The notes under the pieces are model-generated. The model searched no databases, had not been told where the DNA came from, and saw only the letters and a program-made list of their open reading frames with translations. A stretch of DNA of 64,000 bases from Alteromonas oceanisediminis (lineage in GTDB: Bacteria > Pseudomonadota > Gammaproteobacteria > Enterobacterales > Alteromonadaceae): positions 349,962 through 413,961 of the forward strand of contig NZ_JAHCTA010000004.1 in the NCBI RefSeq assembly GCF_018474025.1, given 5' to 3'. Positions within the stretch are counted from its first letter, which is position 1, and each line of letters starts with the position of its first letter. The position numbers and the translations under genes are program-made. Of the stretch, positions 8,005 to 17,871 are shown piece after piece.

Positions 8005-8673
8005 ATGATGAAAATAGTATTGCGGCAAAAATGTGGGTTATTCGCAACACTGATAATCGGGTTGAACATACTTAGCGCTCAGGCGCTCGCTCAAAACACG
8101 ATCACTCTGTACGACCAACACGGGGCGCCAGTGCCCGACGCCGTGATTTCAATACCACGCACTTCCTCTTCGACAACTGAGACTCAGCCAGTTGCCGTGA
8201 TGGACCAAGTGAACATGCAGTTTTCACCTCAAGTTCTTGTCATAGACAAAGGCCAATCCGTCATGTTCCCCAACAGCGATGACATTCGCCACCATGTTTA
8301 CAGCTTCTCGCAAATCAAGCCCTTTGAGATAAAGCTGTATAAAGGATCTGAGGTGCCACCTGTCGCGTTTGATCAGCCGGGGATTGCGGTACTCGGCTGC
8401 AATATCCACGACAATATGATTGCTCACATCTACGTGGCCGATAACGAAACTGCCGCTGCAACCAACACGCTGGGTCAGGTGCAGTTTGAACAGGATGTCC
8501 CCTTAACGGTAACGGTGTGGCATCCAAAACTGTCACTCAGTGCAACTGAGCGACGACAGATTGAACTCATTCCTGTAGACGGTGAGTATCACGCGTTGGT
8601 TAACTTGCTCCAGCCAGCGAAGAAAACTGAAACGCGCACGTTTGGCTCTCGTACTTTCGGTAAGAAGAATTAG
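8005..8673 (+). CDS. periplasmic cupredoxin-like protein (MauL/plastocyanin type)
   Basis: A signal peptide (about residues 1-29, ending ALAQ) precedes a beta-sandwich with a cupredoxin copper site: His in DIRHHVYSFS, then Cys, His and Met in LGCNIHDNMIAHI. This is the type 1 copper set of the group annotated as methylamine-utilisation MauL-like proteins. It probably binds copper and carries electrons, or senses redox state, in the periplasm. The frame could start at a TTG (7996) or at ATG 8005/8008; no strong ribosome site discriminates. The next gene starts two bases after its stop, so it is the first gene of a four-gene operon with a GGDEF/EAL protein, DUF3034 and a truncated haemoglobin. 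A methylamine role is doubtful, since no mau genes are present. Confidence 0.85.
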   Translation: MMKIVLRQKCGLFATLIIGLNILSAQALAQNTITLYDQHGAPVPDAVISIPRTSSSTTETQPVAVMDQVNMQFSPQVLVIDKGQSVMFPNSDDIRHHVYSFSQIKPFEIKLYKGSEVPPVAFDQPGIAVLGCNIHDNMIAHIYVADNETAAATNTLGQVQFEQDVPLTVTVWHPKLSLSATERRQIELIPVDGEYHALVNLLQPAKKTETRTFGSRTFGKKN

Positions 8674-8675
8674 CT

Positions 8676-11009
8676 TTGGCTTTACGCTCACTGAATCAAC
8701 ACATCTTCCGCTTAGCTGGCGGGCTGGTGCTGTTATCAACCATAGCGATACTGATCAATGTTTGGTTATCCATCATCGATCATACTCGCAAACAGCTTAC
8801 CGCTAATTTGGCGGTGGCAGAGTCTGTATTTAAACAGGCCGTGAGTGACAGGGAAGAACAACTGTTTTTAAGCACCAAGGTATTGGTAGAAGATTTTGGT
8901 TTTAAGCAAGCCGCCGCCACGGGCGATGCAGCTACTATCAGCTCAATGCTGTATAACCACAAACAACGCATCTATTCCGATTTGATGGCGTTGGTATCGC
9001 TTGATGGGCGCGTAGTTTCTAGCACCAGTGAGGAATTGCAGCCAGATACCCCCTTTACCGATGAACGTTTGCTCGCTGACGCCTTTCACAATGGTGGTGC
9101 CATCAGCGTACTGATGATCGACGGCAAACTGTATCAAACGATGTTACTCACCGTTAGCGCGCCCAATCCCATTGCCGTTGCGATGATCGGTTTTGAGCTA
9201 GACAAAGAACTGATTGAAGAGCTTAAAAGCATCTCGCAAATCGATATTACGTTGTATCTCAAACAAGATGATAACGTGCGTTTCAGCGCCTCTACCGTGA
9301 GTGACATGGATATGCTGAATGGCTCTGATTTTTCAGTCGATGGTGTGTCTTGGGATATTTTCTTCAAAACAGAGAGCGAAGAATACGTTAGCCATGAGTT
9401 CTTATTGAATGAAAACAACGGACAACAGCTTTGGGTAAAGCTTTCTGAAAACGTCGACCGCTTGTTTGGAGAATTTACTCAGATGCAAATCCGCGTTTCC
9501 ATTATCGCGCTCCTGTGTATCTGTTTGTCTTTATTTATGGGCGCGGTGGTTGCCAAACGTCTGGCTAGACCGTTACGGCGATTATCGGGTCAGGCGTACC
9601 GTATTTCGTCAGGCGACTACGAGCAAACGATTTCAGACAAGTCGAATACACGCGAGATATCAGAATTAGCGGAATCCTTTGAGTCGATGCGCGTAAACAT
9701 TCAGGCGCGTGAGCGGCAAATCAATTATCAGGCAAAACATGACCTGCTGACGCATTTGAATAATCGTTATCAGATGAGCAAGATCCTCGATAGCAAGTTT
9801 GAAACAGGAGAGCCGTTTCAGGTCATTGGTGCCAATATTATTGGGTTCAGAGGGATCAATGATGTTTTCGGCTACGAAAACGGTGATCTTTGTTTGAAAG
9901 TGATTGCCGAGCGCTTTAAAGATATGGGTGGTCACTGTGGTCGTTATAACGGTGGTGAATACTTGTGGCTTCCTCCTTGCGAACTTTCTGAGGCTGACCT
10001 TGTAAGTACTCAGGTGATGCTTGAGCAACCCATCATTGTTAACGATGTCACTATACAGCTCAAAATTGCCATAGGGGTTTTGCACTGCCCGAAAGATTGC
10101 ACCACGCCAGAGGAAATCCTTACGTGCCTGAACGTAGCATTGGATGAAGCAAGGGCGACTAAAAACCTTTTCGTTTATTACGATCCGGTTTTTGAAGAAC
10201 GCTACGTGCGCCGGTTATCGATTATCTCTGAGTTGAAAAAAGCACTTTCCGATCGGCAGAATGAATTGAACATGGTGTACCAGCCTAAACTGAATTTGCG
10301 TTCGGGCAAAATCACCCATGCTGAGGCATTGATCCGTTGGAACAGCAAAACGTTAGGATTTGTGCCACCTGACGAGTTTATTGGTATTGCCGAGCAGGCT
10401 GGTTTAATTGGGGCGGTGACGGACTGGGTGATTGAGCGGGCGATTACCGACGTGAAATATTTTATCGCCGAAGGTCAGCCCATCTGCGTCGCGGTCAACC
10501 TGTCCGCACGCGACATACTCAACGCAAAGTTGCTACCTCGCATTGACCAATTGCTGTTCAAACACGATATACCGTACGAATGTTTGGCCTTTGAAATCAC
10601 AGAAAGTGACTTAGTCACCGACCCTGAGCGAGCCATCAGCGAACTCCAAGCGTTCAGAGACGCAGGATTTTCGCTTGCCATCGATGATTTTGGCACCGGC
10701 TATTCGTCTCTGGCGTATCTAAAAAGTCTGCCTGTAACGGATCTGAAAATAGACAAAAGCTTTGTACTCAATTTAAAATCACAGCACAGCGACAGACAGA
10801 TAGTTCAAACAATCATCGAATTAGCGCATAATTTCGGTTTGGGCGTGATTGCGGAAGGCGTGGAAGATGCAGACTCGTTACAAATGTTACGCGCATGGGG
10901 CTGCGAGTATATGCAGGGCTATCATGTGTGCCGCCCCGTAGCGCCTAAAGACTTTGTACAATGGCTTTCTGACAATAAAGATAAGGATTGGCTTCGTGAA
11001 ATATCCTAA
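8676..11009 (+). CDS. membrane GGDEF/EAL protein with HAMP, probable c-di-GMP phosphodiesterase
   Basis: Layout of the 777 residues: TM1 (about 12-33), a periplasmic sensor region (35-262), TM2 (265-290), HAMP (290-345), a degenerate GGDEF domain (about 355-495) and an EAL domain (510-765). The GGDEF signature is changed to YNGGEY, so cyclase activity is unlikely. The EAL domain keeps its catalytic set: EALIRW (Glu550), the Asn of VNLS, FEITESD, DDFGTG, LKIDKSF, AEGVE and MQGYHV. It should therefore hydrolyse or bind c-di-GMP in response to a periplasmic signal. The start is TTG 8676; no downstream ATG would keep TM1. It overlaps the next gene, and its partners suggest a periplasmic redox or gas input. 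Confidence 0.9.
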   Translation: MALRSLNQHIFRLAGGLVLLSTIAILINVWLSIIDHTRKQLTANLAVAESVFKQAVSDREEQLFLSTKVLVEDFGFKQAAATGDAATISSMLYNHKQRIYSDLMALVSLDGRVVSSTSEELQPDTPFTDERLLADAFHNGGAISVLMIDGKLYQTMLLTVSAPNPIAVAMIGFELDKELIEELKSISQIDITLYLKQDDNVRFSASTVSDMDMLNGSDFSVDGVSWDIFFKTESEEYVSHEFLLNENNGQQLWVKLSENVDRLFGEFTQMQIRVSIIALLCICLSLFMGAVVAKRLARPLRRLSGQAYRISSGDYEQTISDKSNTREISELAESFESMRVNIQARERQINYQAKHDLLTHLNNRYQMSKILDSKFETGEPFQVIGANIIGFRGINDVFGYENGDLCLKVIAERFKDMGGHCGRYNGGEYLWLPPCELSEADLVSTQVMLEQPIIVNDVTIQLKIAIGVLHCPKDCTTPEEILTCLNVALDEARATKNLFVYYDPVFEERYVRRLSIISELKKALSDRQNELNMVYQPKLNLRSGKITHAEALIRWNSKTLGFVPPDEFIGIAEQAGLIGAVTDWVIERAITDVKYFIAEGQPICVAVNLSARDILNAKLLPRIDQLLFKHDIPYECLAFEITESDLVTDPERAISELQAFRDAGFSLAIDDFGTGYSSLAYLKSLPVTDLKIDKSFVLNLKSQHSDRQIVQTIIELAHNFGLGVIAEGVEDADSLQMLRAWGCEYMQGYHVCRPVAPKDFVQWLSDNKDKDWLREIS

Positions 11010-11847
11010 ACGTATTTTATCTTCTGTATTGTTCGGCGCCAGTCTGCTGGCAAGCGCGTGTGTGGCCGCGGCAGATGGCAAGCTTATTGGCACTGCCGGA
11101 TTGGTTCAGGTTGAAGGTGCCGGTGGTGGCGGTATTGTACCGTGGGCCATTCTCAGCGGTTACGATACCGATCAGCAAATATCAATCAGCGGTGTGGCGA
11201 CACAGGTTGACCTAGACGATTATCGTTTGAACGTGATTGGTGCATCTGCGTCGTTTTATGATCGTGTCGAAATCAGTGCTGCTCATCAGCGCTTCGATTT
11301 AAAATCACTCGGTGGTGACATTAAGCAGAATATCTTCGGCGTGAAATATCGGCTGTATGGTGATGCGGTTTATTCTTCATGGCCCCAGTTAAGTGTCGGT
11401 TTGCAGCACAAGCGCCTCGAAGACAAAGCCATCGCCAACCTGCTGGGTGCGGCTGACACCAGCGGCACTGATTTTTATCTGGCAGCCACCAAAATACATT
11501 TAGGCGCAATTGCAGGTTACAACGCCGTATGGAACGTCACTGCCCGAGCGACTAAAGCGAATGAAATGGGGCTGCTCGGGTTTGGGGGTGCAAACAATGA
11601 TGATTATGAAATCATGTTAGAAGCCAGTGCGGGAGTCCTACTTTCACGGCATGTCGCAGTCGGTATGGAGTACCGGCAAAAACCTGATAATTTAGGGTTG
11701 AATGAAGACGACTGGATTGATTACTTTGTAAGCTACATTCCGAATAAACATTTCAACCTAACGTTGGCGTGGGCTGACTTGGGCACGATTGCCGGTGCGC
11801 CGGACCAACGCGGCCTGTACTTATCTTTCAGTGGACAACTCTGGTAA
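10996..11847 (+). CDS. DUF3034 family periplasmic/outer-membrane protein
   Basis: The 283-residue product starts at a GTG inside the 3' end of the preceding gene, with AGGA eight bases upstream; a longer frame from 10954 would remove the signal peptide from the N-terminus. A signal peptide (about 1-26) is followed by the segment LVQVEGAGGGGIVPWAILSG, the family hallmark. Alternating beta-strands follow, ending in an aromatic residue (FSGQLW), like an outer-membrane barrel. No biochemical function is established. The gene is co-transcribed with the cupredoxin, EAL protein and truncated haemoglobin; a role as surface or periplasmic partner of that set is inference. Confidence 0.85.
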   Translation: MKYPKRILSSVLFGASLLASACVAAADGKLIGTAGLVQVEGAGGGGIVPWAILSGYDTDQQISISGVATQVDLDDYRLNVIGASASFYDRVEISAAHQRFDLKSLGGDIKQNIFGVKYRLYGDAVYSSWPQLSVGLQHKRLEDKAIANLLGAADTSGTDFYLAATKIHLGAIAGYNAVWNVTARATKANEMGLLGFGGANNDDYEIMLEASAGVLLSRHVAVGMEYRQKPDNLGLNEDDWIDYFVSYIPNKHFNLTLAWADLGTIAGAPDQRGLYLSFSGQLW

Positions 11848-11851
11848 CGAC

Positions 11852-12271
11852 ATGAAAATACTCTCTACACTCCTGCTCCTTTCCAGTATCGGACTCTCGG
11901 CCTGCACCACCACGTCTCAAAGTGTTTATGAACAATTGGGGGGTGCGCCCAAGGTCGATCAGATTGTTGAGAACTTTGTGGTTGAAATTGAAAATGACCC
12001 GGTGATATTAGCGTACTTTGAAGGCGCTAATATTGACCGCTTTGTAGAAAAACTCAGCGAACAGATTTGCCACCGAACCGGTGGTCCGTGTGAATATACC
12101 GGTGACTCGATGGCACAAGTGCATGCGGGCATGAACATAAACCAGCGAGACTTTAACCGAACAGTAGACCTTTTGATCAATGCCATGAACAAAGCTGATG
12201 TGCCGCACCCGCTGCAAAATCAGGTACTGAAAGTGTTAGCCCCGACACGAGATGAAATGCTTTACCTGTAG
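11852..12271 (+). CDS. lipoprotein group 1 truncated haemoglobin
   Basis: The 139-residue protein has a lipoprotein signal (MKILSTLLLLSSIGLSAC, lipid on Cys18), then a truncated globin domain: SVYEQLGGAPKVDQIVENF (A/B helices), YFEGANIDRFVEKLSEQICHRTGGPCEYTG (the E region) and MAQVHAGMNI with the proximal haem histidine. Group 1 truncated globins bind haem and react with oxygen or nitric oxide and are usually cytoplasmic; a lipid anchor would place this one in the envelope. The ATG at 11852 is preferred over an upstream frame start (11789) because only it gives the lipobox. It starts four bases after the DUF3034 stop. Confidence 0.87.
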   Translation: MKILSTLLLLSSIGLSACTTTSQSVYEQLGGAPKVDQIVENFVVEIENDPVILAYFEGANIDRFVEKLSEQICHRTGGPCEYTGDSMAQVHAGMNINQRDFNRTVDLLINAMNKADVPHPLQNQVLKVLAPTRDEMLYL

Positions 12272-12289
12272 GGTAAAGCACCCTGCCAT

Positions 12290-13432
12290 CTATTTAATCG
12301 CGTGTGCAATAAAGGTTTGAATGTCGTCCGTCACATTCGGATTGGCGAACGATGGCGTGATAAATTTAGGTGAGTTAAGAAAACCTTTTTCAATCAGCCG
12401 ATTAATGGTGGGCAAATAGTCTAACGAAGTTTTGCCCGCCAAAAGATTAGTAAAGTCACTGCTTGTTTCATAGGCGTTTAACATTTCGTGGAAACCACGG
12501 AGGTAAACATAATCCTTTGTGAATCCCCCGCCCCGATATACCCGCGCGGTTACGGTAAAGGCTTGTTCATCACCCGCATTGTAATCTTCTTTCAGCATCG
12601 CAAAGGTAGTTTTAAAACTTTTCTCTTTGATCATCGACTCCACTGCCAAGACGCGTAGTGCTAAGTTGCGTAGCCGCGAAACCGTTAAACAACCGCCCAT
12701 GTATTCACTGAGAATCGCTAAGCCTTCCTGCGTTTTAGTATTCGCCGGGCAGCCCAGTGATAAAATACTCAAAGGCTGCTGCCGCCCATTGAGCGTTGTA
12801 GCCAGGTGCACGCCCAGTTCGTGATGCGCCAGCGCCTCAGCGTCGGTTTGAGTAACGCGAGCCGAACTATTAATTTTGACTGTCGTTCCCGAGACCAATG
12901 CGTTAGCAATCATATTGTCATCCAATTTAATCGCGTACTCATACTCATGCGTATGGGCAAACTCACTTAGCATCGCTTCGATTTGCGCCGCATTGAGCGT
13001 TGGGTCGTCGGGATCATCATTGCTTGGGAGGTGCAGCACAAACTTAGCATTGCGAATATCTTTCTCTGAAGGCTCACCATAGTAGCGAAAGGAATCGTAT
13101 AGAAAGTCAGGTGTTCCCACCGAGCAGCACTGGTCAATCTTGTCCACATAAGAGTTGATAACACCCGCATACAATTGAACAAGATCCGGATCTGACAATG
13201 ATTCAATCGGCAGGTTGAACAGTTGCCGCTTCAACCCAAAAGCATCAATCGATTGTGGTCGATAACTGAATTGCGGGTCAGTTTTGCAGCCATTGTCAAA
13301 AAACTGTTGGCGTTGTTGTTTGTAGTTCAGCGGTGCTACCGCCTCCAAAATTTCAATACCACTGACGAGCTGATTAAGCTCACTGTCAAACTTTACTACT
13401 GATTCTAAGGTCATGATTATCGTCTGGCTCAT
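12290..13432 (-). CDS. DUF1704 / QEGLA-motif protein, putative zinc carboxypeptidase relative
   Basis: The 380-residue protein contains HHELGVH (an HExxxH zinc motif, about residue 225) and, roughly 40 residues later, TQEGLAILSEYM, the QEGLA motif that names the family (annotated as flavohaemoglobin expression-modulating). The same family fold includes the eukaryotic tubulin tyrosine carboxypeptidases MATCAP/KIAA0895, so a metallo-carboxypeptidase activity is plausible; the bacterial substrate is unknown. No signal peptide is seen. The frame could extend to a TTG at 13480; I use the ATG at 13432, although neither has a strong ribosome site. It converges on the truncated haemoglobin gene with an 18-base gap. 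Confidence 0.85.
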   Translation of the reverse strand: MSQTIIMTLESVVKFDSELNQLVSGIEILEAVAPLNYKQQRQQFFDNGCKTDPQFSYRPQSIDAFGLKRQLFNLPIESLSDPDLVQLYAGVINSYVDKIDQCCSVGTPDFLYDSFRYYGEPSEKDIRNAKFVLHLPSNDDPDDPTLNAAQIEAMLSEFAHTHEYEYAIKLDDNMIANALVSGTTVKINSSARVTQTDAEALAHHELGVHLATTLNGRQQPLSILSLGCPANTKTQEGLAILSEYMGGCLTVSRLRNLALRVLAVESMIKEKSFKTTFAMLKEDYNAGDEQAFTVTARVYRGGGFTKDYVYLRGFHEMLNAYETSSDFTNLLAGKTSLDYLPTINRLIEKGFLNSPKFITPSFANPNVTDDIQTFIAHAIK

Positions 13433-13611
13433 GTCTTGCAGCCCAGCACTTGTAAATGCGCAGGACGCAGCGTTTAGCAATCACAATTACCGTGGTGCTT
13501 ACACAGATAATTACACATATCGCGTTGATTAAACTACGCAATTTGTACCAAGGTTGACTACCCTTTGAGGAACAGGTCAACACTCATGCAAGTACACCAT
13601 TAGAGGGGATT

Positions 13612-16344
13612 ATGAGCAAGAATAGTTTTGATACCAAAAGTTCTTTAGCGGTTGATGATAAACACTATGAGATTTTTGACATCAGTCGGATAAGCGCACA
13701 AGAGAAAGTGCAAAAGTTACCGTTTAGCCTGAAAATCTTACTTGAAAATTTGCTCCGCAATGAGGATGGCCATCATGTCAGCAAGCAGGATATTGACGCG
13801 CTAATTAACTGGGATCACAGCCAAACGCCGCAGCAACAAGTGGCCTTCTCTCCTGCCCGTGTTGTACTTCAAGATTTTACTGGTGTTCCTGCAATCGTTG
13901 ATTTGGCCGCCATGCGCGACGCAATGATTTCTCTCAACGGCGACCCAGAAAACATTAACCCCCAAGTGCCCGTCGATTTGGTGATTGACCATTCGGTGAT
14001 GGTCGACTATTTCGGTACAGACGATGCGCTTGAGAAAAACACCAAAGTGGAATTTGAGCGTAATAAAGAACGTTACCAGTTTTTGCGCTGGGGCCAAAAA
14101 GCCCTGTCTAATTTCCGCGTGGTACCACCGGGAACGGGTATCGTGCATCAGGTTAACCTTGAATATCTTGCCCACGTGGTGATGAGTAAAGACACCAGCG
14201 AAAACCCACAGCTATTTCCGGATACCTTAGTCGGCACGGACTCGCATACCACGATGATCAATGGCTTGGGTGTGCTCGGATGGGGAGTCGGCGGCATTGA
14301 AGCAGAGGCAGCCATGTTGGGTCAACCCATTAGCATGCTGCTACCTGAAGTGGTTGGCTTCAAACTGGATGGCAAACTCGCATCTGGCGCAACGGCAACT
14401 GATTTAGTCTTAACGGTGACGCAGATGTTGCGAGAGAAAGGCGTTGTCGGCAAATTTGTTGAATTTTACGGAGATGGTCTTGCCAATCTGCCACTGGCGG
14501 ATCGGGCCACCATTGCCAACATGGCACCTGAGTATGGTGCTACGTGCGGGATCTTCCCGGTTGATGACGAAACCCTCACTTACCTACGTTTAAGTGGTCG
14601 TACACCCGAACAGGTTGATGCGGTCGAGGCGTATGCCAAGAAAACTGGCCTATGGCGCAAAGATGGCGAGACGCCAGCAAACTATACCGACACACTTGCG
14701 CTCGATTTGGGTGACGTGGTACCCAGCATCGCCGGACCGAAGCGTCCTCAGGATCGTATTTCTTTGTCAGACGCAAAACATGCTTTTATTGACCATATGC
14801 AGTTACAGGGAATTGAGCTGGATAACGACGCGCTGAACCGCTTCGCCGATGAAGGTGGCGACACTGCTGTCGGTCAAGACCCATCGTTAGGCATGGAAGA
14901 ACTGGAAATCAATGGTGAGAAAACCCATCTGAAACATGGCGACGTAGTGATTGCCGCCATTACCTCCTGCACTAATACGTCAAACCCGGCAGTGATGCTT
15001 GCCGCAGGTTTGGTCGCGCAAAAAGCGATTGAAAAGGGTTTAAAGCCGAAACCTTGGGTAAAAACCTCGCTAGCGCCTGGCTCGCAAGTGGTTCCTGCCT
15101 ATCTTGAGAAAGCTAATTTACTTGGCTCCCTAAAACAGCTTGGCTTTGATGTGGTGGGTTTTGGTTGTACCACCTGTATTGGAAATTCAGGCCCGTTGCC
15201 TGATGCCGTTAGCGAAGCAATTAGACGTGGGCAGTTAACGGTAAGCTCTGTGCTGTCGGGAAATCGCAACTTCGAAGGGCGGATCCATCAGGATGTGCGC
15301 GCTAACTACCTAGCATCACCACCGCTGGTTGTGGCATACGCCCTAGCCGGTACGATGACAAAAGACCTCACCCGTGAACCCATTGGGTACGGGAAAGACG
15401 GCGAAGCAGTGATGTTGGAAGATATATGGCCAACACCGCAAGAGGTCAGCGACTTGGTGTCTTCGTCGCTCTCATCGGAAATGTACAGCAGCCGCTATCA
15501 GAATGTGTTTGAAGGCACCGAACAGTGGAAATCACTGCCCGTACCCGAAGGGAAAACGTACAGCTGGCCCGAGTCAAGCTATGTCAAGAACCCGCCATTT
15601 TTTGACGGTATCAAGCCAAATATTGCTGGATTCCCAAGCATCTCTGATGCCCGCTGCATCGTAAAAGTCGGCGACTCGATAACCACAGACCATATCTCTC
15701 CCGCTGGCGCAATACAGGCAGACAGCCCCGTTGGACGGTATCTACAGCAAAATGGCGTCAGTCCGAAAGACTTTAATAGCCTTGGGTCACGTCGCGGCAA
15801 TCACGAAGTGATGATGCGTGGCACGTTTGCAAACACGCGCTTGCGCAATCAGTTGGCGCCGGGCACTGAAGGTGGATTAACGCGGTACTTCCCCGACGAC
15901 AAAGTCACCAGTATTTATGATGCCGCAATGAAGTATCAGAGCGCCGGCACACAGCTGGTGGTGCTGGCCGGTAAAGAATACGGCACGGGTTCGAGTCGCG
16001 ATTGGGCCGCCAAAGGGACGAAATTGCTTGGTATTGAAGTGGTTTTAGCGGAAAGCTTTGAGCGTATTCACCGTTCTAATCTGGTTGGATTCGGTGTTCT
16101 ACCACTTGAGTTTATGAACGATGACAGCGCTGAAACGCTGGGCCTAGATGGTACAGAAACCTTTCAATTTGGTAGCGTAGAATCGAAACCTAAAGTGATT
16201 ACGGTTGATGCTACCAAACCCGATGGCAGTTCAATTTCCTTCGAAGCTAAGGTCAGAATCGATACGGAAAGCGAGTGGGACTATTATCAACATGGCGGTA
16301 TTCTGCACTACGTGCTGCGCGATTTAGCGTCTAAAGTGGCCTAA
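13612..16344 (+). CDS. acnA: aconitate hydratase A
   Basis: The 910-residue length is normal for AcnA/IRP-type aconitase. The 4Fe-4S ligands are present: Cys453 in SCTNTSNP, Cys519 and Cys522 in [13 protein letters not shown]. The swivel domain has [11 protein letters not shown] and [15 protein letters not shown]. It isomerises citrate to isocitrate in the cytoplasmic TCA cycle. GAGGGG precedes the ATG. It lacks the AcnB domain order (swivel domain first). The stop is three bases from fumC, making a two-gene TCA operon. Confidence 0.97.
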   Translation: MSKNSFDTKSSLAVDDKHYEIFDISRISAQEKVQKLPFSLKILLENLLRNEDGHHVSKQDIDALINWDHSQTPQQQVAFSPARVVLQDFTGVPAIVDLAAMRDAMISLNGDPENINPQVPVDLVIDHSVMVDYFGTDDALEKNTKVEFERNKERYQFLRWGQKALSNFRVVPPGTGIVHQVNLEYLAHVVMSKDTSENPQLFPDTLVGTDSHTTMINGLGVLGWGVGGIEAEAAMLGQPISMLLPEVVGFKLDGKLASGATATDLVLTVTQMLREKGVVGKFVEFYGDGLANLPLADRATIANMAPEYGATCGIFPVDDETLTYLRLSGRTPEQVDAVEAYAKKTGLWRKDGETPANYTDTLALDLGDVVPSIAGPKRPQDRISLSDAKHAFIDHMQLQGIELDNDALNRFADEGGDTAVGQDPSLGMEELEINGEKTHLKHGDVVIAAITSCTNTSNPAVMLAAGLVAQKAIEKGLKPKPWVKTSLAPGSQVVPAYLEKANLLGSLKQLGFDVVGFGCTTCIGNSGPLPDAVSEAIRRGQLTVSSVLSGNRNFEGRIHQDVRANYLASPPLVVAYALAGTMTKDLTREPIGYGKDGEAVMLEDIWPTPQEVSDLVSSSLSSEMYSSRYQNVFEGTEQWKSLPVPEGKTYSWPESSYVKNPPFFDGIKPNIAGFPSISDARCIVKVGDSITTDHISPAGAIQADSPVGRYLQQNGVSPKDFNSLGSRRGNHEVMMRGTFANTRLRNQLAPGTEGGLTRYFPDDKVTSIYDAAMKYQSAGTQLVVLAGKEYGTGSSRDWAAKGTKLLGIEVVLAESFERIHRSNLVGFGVLPLEFMNDDSAETLGLDGTETFQFGSVESKPKVITVDATKPDGSSISFEAKVRIDTESEWDYYQHGGILHYVLRDLASKVA

Positions 16345-16347
16345 GTA

Positions 16348-17703
16348 ATGAGAGAGGAAAAAGACAGTCTGGGCACCGTAGAGGTGCCCTCTGACGCGCT
16401 TTATGGCGCGCAGACTCAACGTGCCATTGATAATTTTCCGATCAGCGGCATTCCCCTACCCGCTTCATTCATACAGGCACTGGCGCACATAAAATCAGCT
16501 TGCGCGCACGCAAACGCCGAGCTCGGTTTGCTCGATCACGATGTTGCGGCTGAAATCGAGCGCGCTGCGGATTCAATTGCTGCGGGTGAGCACGCCGATC
16601 AATTTCCGGTGGATGTTTTTCAGACGGGGTCAGGTACCAGCACTAACATGAATATGAATGAAGTGATTGCACGGCTGGCATCGACTCAACTGGAAAAGGA
16701 TGTTCACCCCAATGACCATGTAAACAAGGGGCAAAGCAGCAATGATGTGATCCCGACAGCCATTCATTTATCGGCCTTACTGGCGCTTACGAAGCAACTA
16801 ATGCCATCACTGCAGCAGCTAATCAATTCTGTATCGACTAAGGCAGATACGTTAAAAAACGAACTTAAAACTGGCCGCACCCACCTGATGGATGCGATGC
16901 CAATGACATTTGGGCAAGAGCTTGGCGGCTGGGCCTATCAACTTGGCGACAGTCAACAACGCTTACAGGAATCAGTCAATCGATTGCAGGTTCTAGCCAT
17001 TGGCGGCACAGCAATTGGCACGGGAGTAAATACACACAACAGCTTTGCTCGGCATGTGGTTAGCGTGTTAAATGAAAGACTTTCTCTCACAATGCACGTA
17101 GCAGACAATCATTTTGCCTTGATCAGTGGCCAGGAAACGGCGCTTGAAGTATCCAGTCATCTGCGTACGCTAGCGAACACGCTGTTTAAAATCAGTAATG
17201 ACTTGCGCTGGATGAACAGTGGCCCCTACGCAGGTATCGGCGAAATAGCGCTTCCGGCATTGCAACCTGGAAGCAGCATTATGCCCGGCAAAGTCAATCC
17301 GGTTATTCCTGAGGCAGTCGCCATGGTCAGCGCGCAAGTGACAGGCAACGATACAACGATTGCCATGGCAGCACAGTCAGGCAATTTCCAGTTAAATGTC
17401 ATGCTGCCCGTCATTGCCTATAACCTGCTGCAAAGCATTTCGCTGGTAGCCAACAGTTGTCAGGCTATCGGCGGCACAACGCTCAAGGACTTTACCTTGA
17501 ATCATGACACTATTGACCACGCATTATCACGTAATCCTATTTTAGTCACTGCGTTGAATAACGAAATTGGTTACGAATTAAGTGCAAAAATTGCAAAGCA
17601 AGCGTACGAACAGAAACTGTCGGTCAAGGAAGTGGCTAAATCAATGACCGATTTAAGTGATCAAACACTGGATAAACTGCTCGACCCGCGCAACATGATT
17701 TAA
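16348..17703 (+). CDS. fumC: fumarate hydratase class II
   Basis: The 451-residue protein contains the fumarase/aspartase signature GSSIMPGKVNP (about residues 309-318), TGSGTSTNMNMNEV near 90-105, and the KTGRTHLMDA region. It hydrates fumarate to malate as an iron-independent homotetramer in the cytoplasm. It begins three bases after the acnA stop without a clear ribosome site of its own, so translational coupling is likely. Having acnA and fumC in one operon is an uncommon arrangement that could supply TCA enzymes together. Confidence 0.96.
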   Translation: MREEKDSLGTVEVPSDALYGAQTQRAIDNFPISGIPLPASFIQALAHIKSACAHANAELGLLDHDVAAEIERAADSIAAGEHADQFPVDVFQTGSGTSTNMNMNEVIARLASTQLEKDVHPNDHVNKGQSSNDVIPTAIHLSALLALTKQLMPSLQQLINSVSTKADTLKNELKTGRTHLMDAMPMTFGQELGGWAYQLGDSQQRLQESVNRLQVLAIGGTAIGTGVNTHNSFARHVVSVLNERLSLTMHVADNHFALISGQETALEVSSHLRTLANTLFKISNDLRWMNSGPYAGIGEIALPALQPGSSIMPGKVNPVIPEAVAMVSAQVTGNDTTIAMAAQSGNFQLNVMLPVIAYNLLQSISLVANSCQAIGGTTLKDFTLNHDTIDHALSRNPILVTALNNEIGYELSAKIAKQAYEQKLSVKEVAKSMTDLSDQTLDKLLDPRNMI

Positions 17704-17871
17704 GCCAAGCTTACACGCTGTCATGAAAAAGTTGCGCAACGTTTTAGCGGATTGCTTCAATCGTATTTAAATGTTTTAAATAGTCTTTATATTTCATGCA
17801 CATAAATATTCAGTGGGGTGGAACACTGCTTGCTTCAGTCAAAGCGACTTTATTGTTTTTAAGGAGTGAAG

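Noticed and set aside
8005..8673. Methylamine utilisation function
   Set aside because: No methylamine dehydrogenase or other mau genes are present; only the cupredoxin-like site supports the family name.
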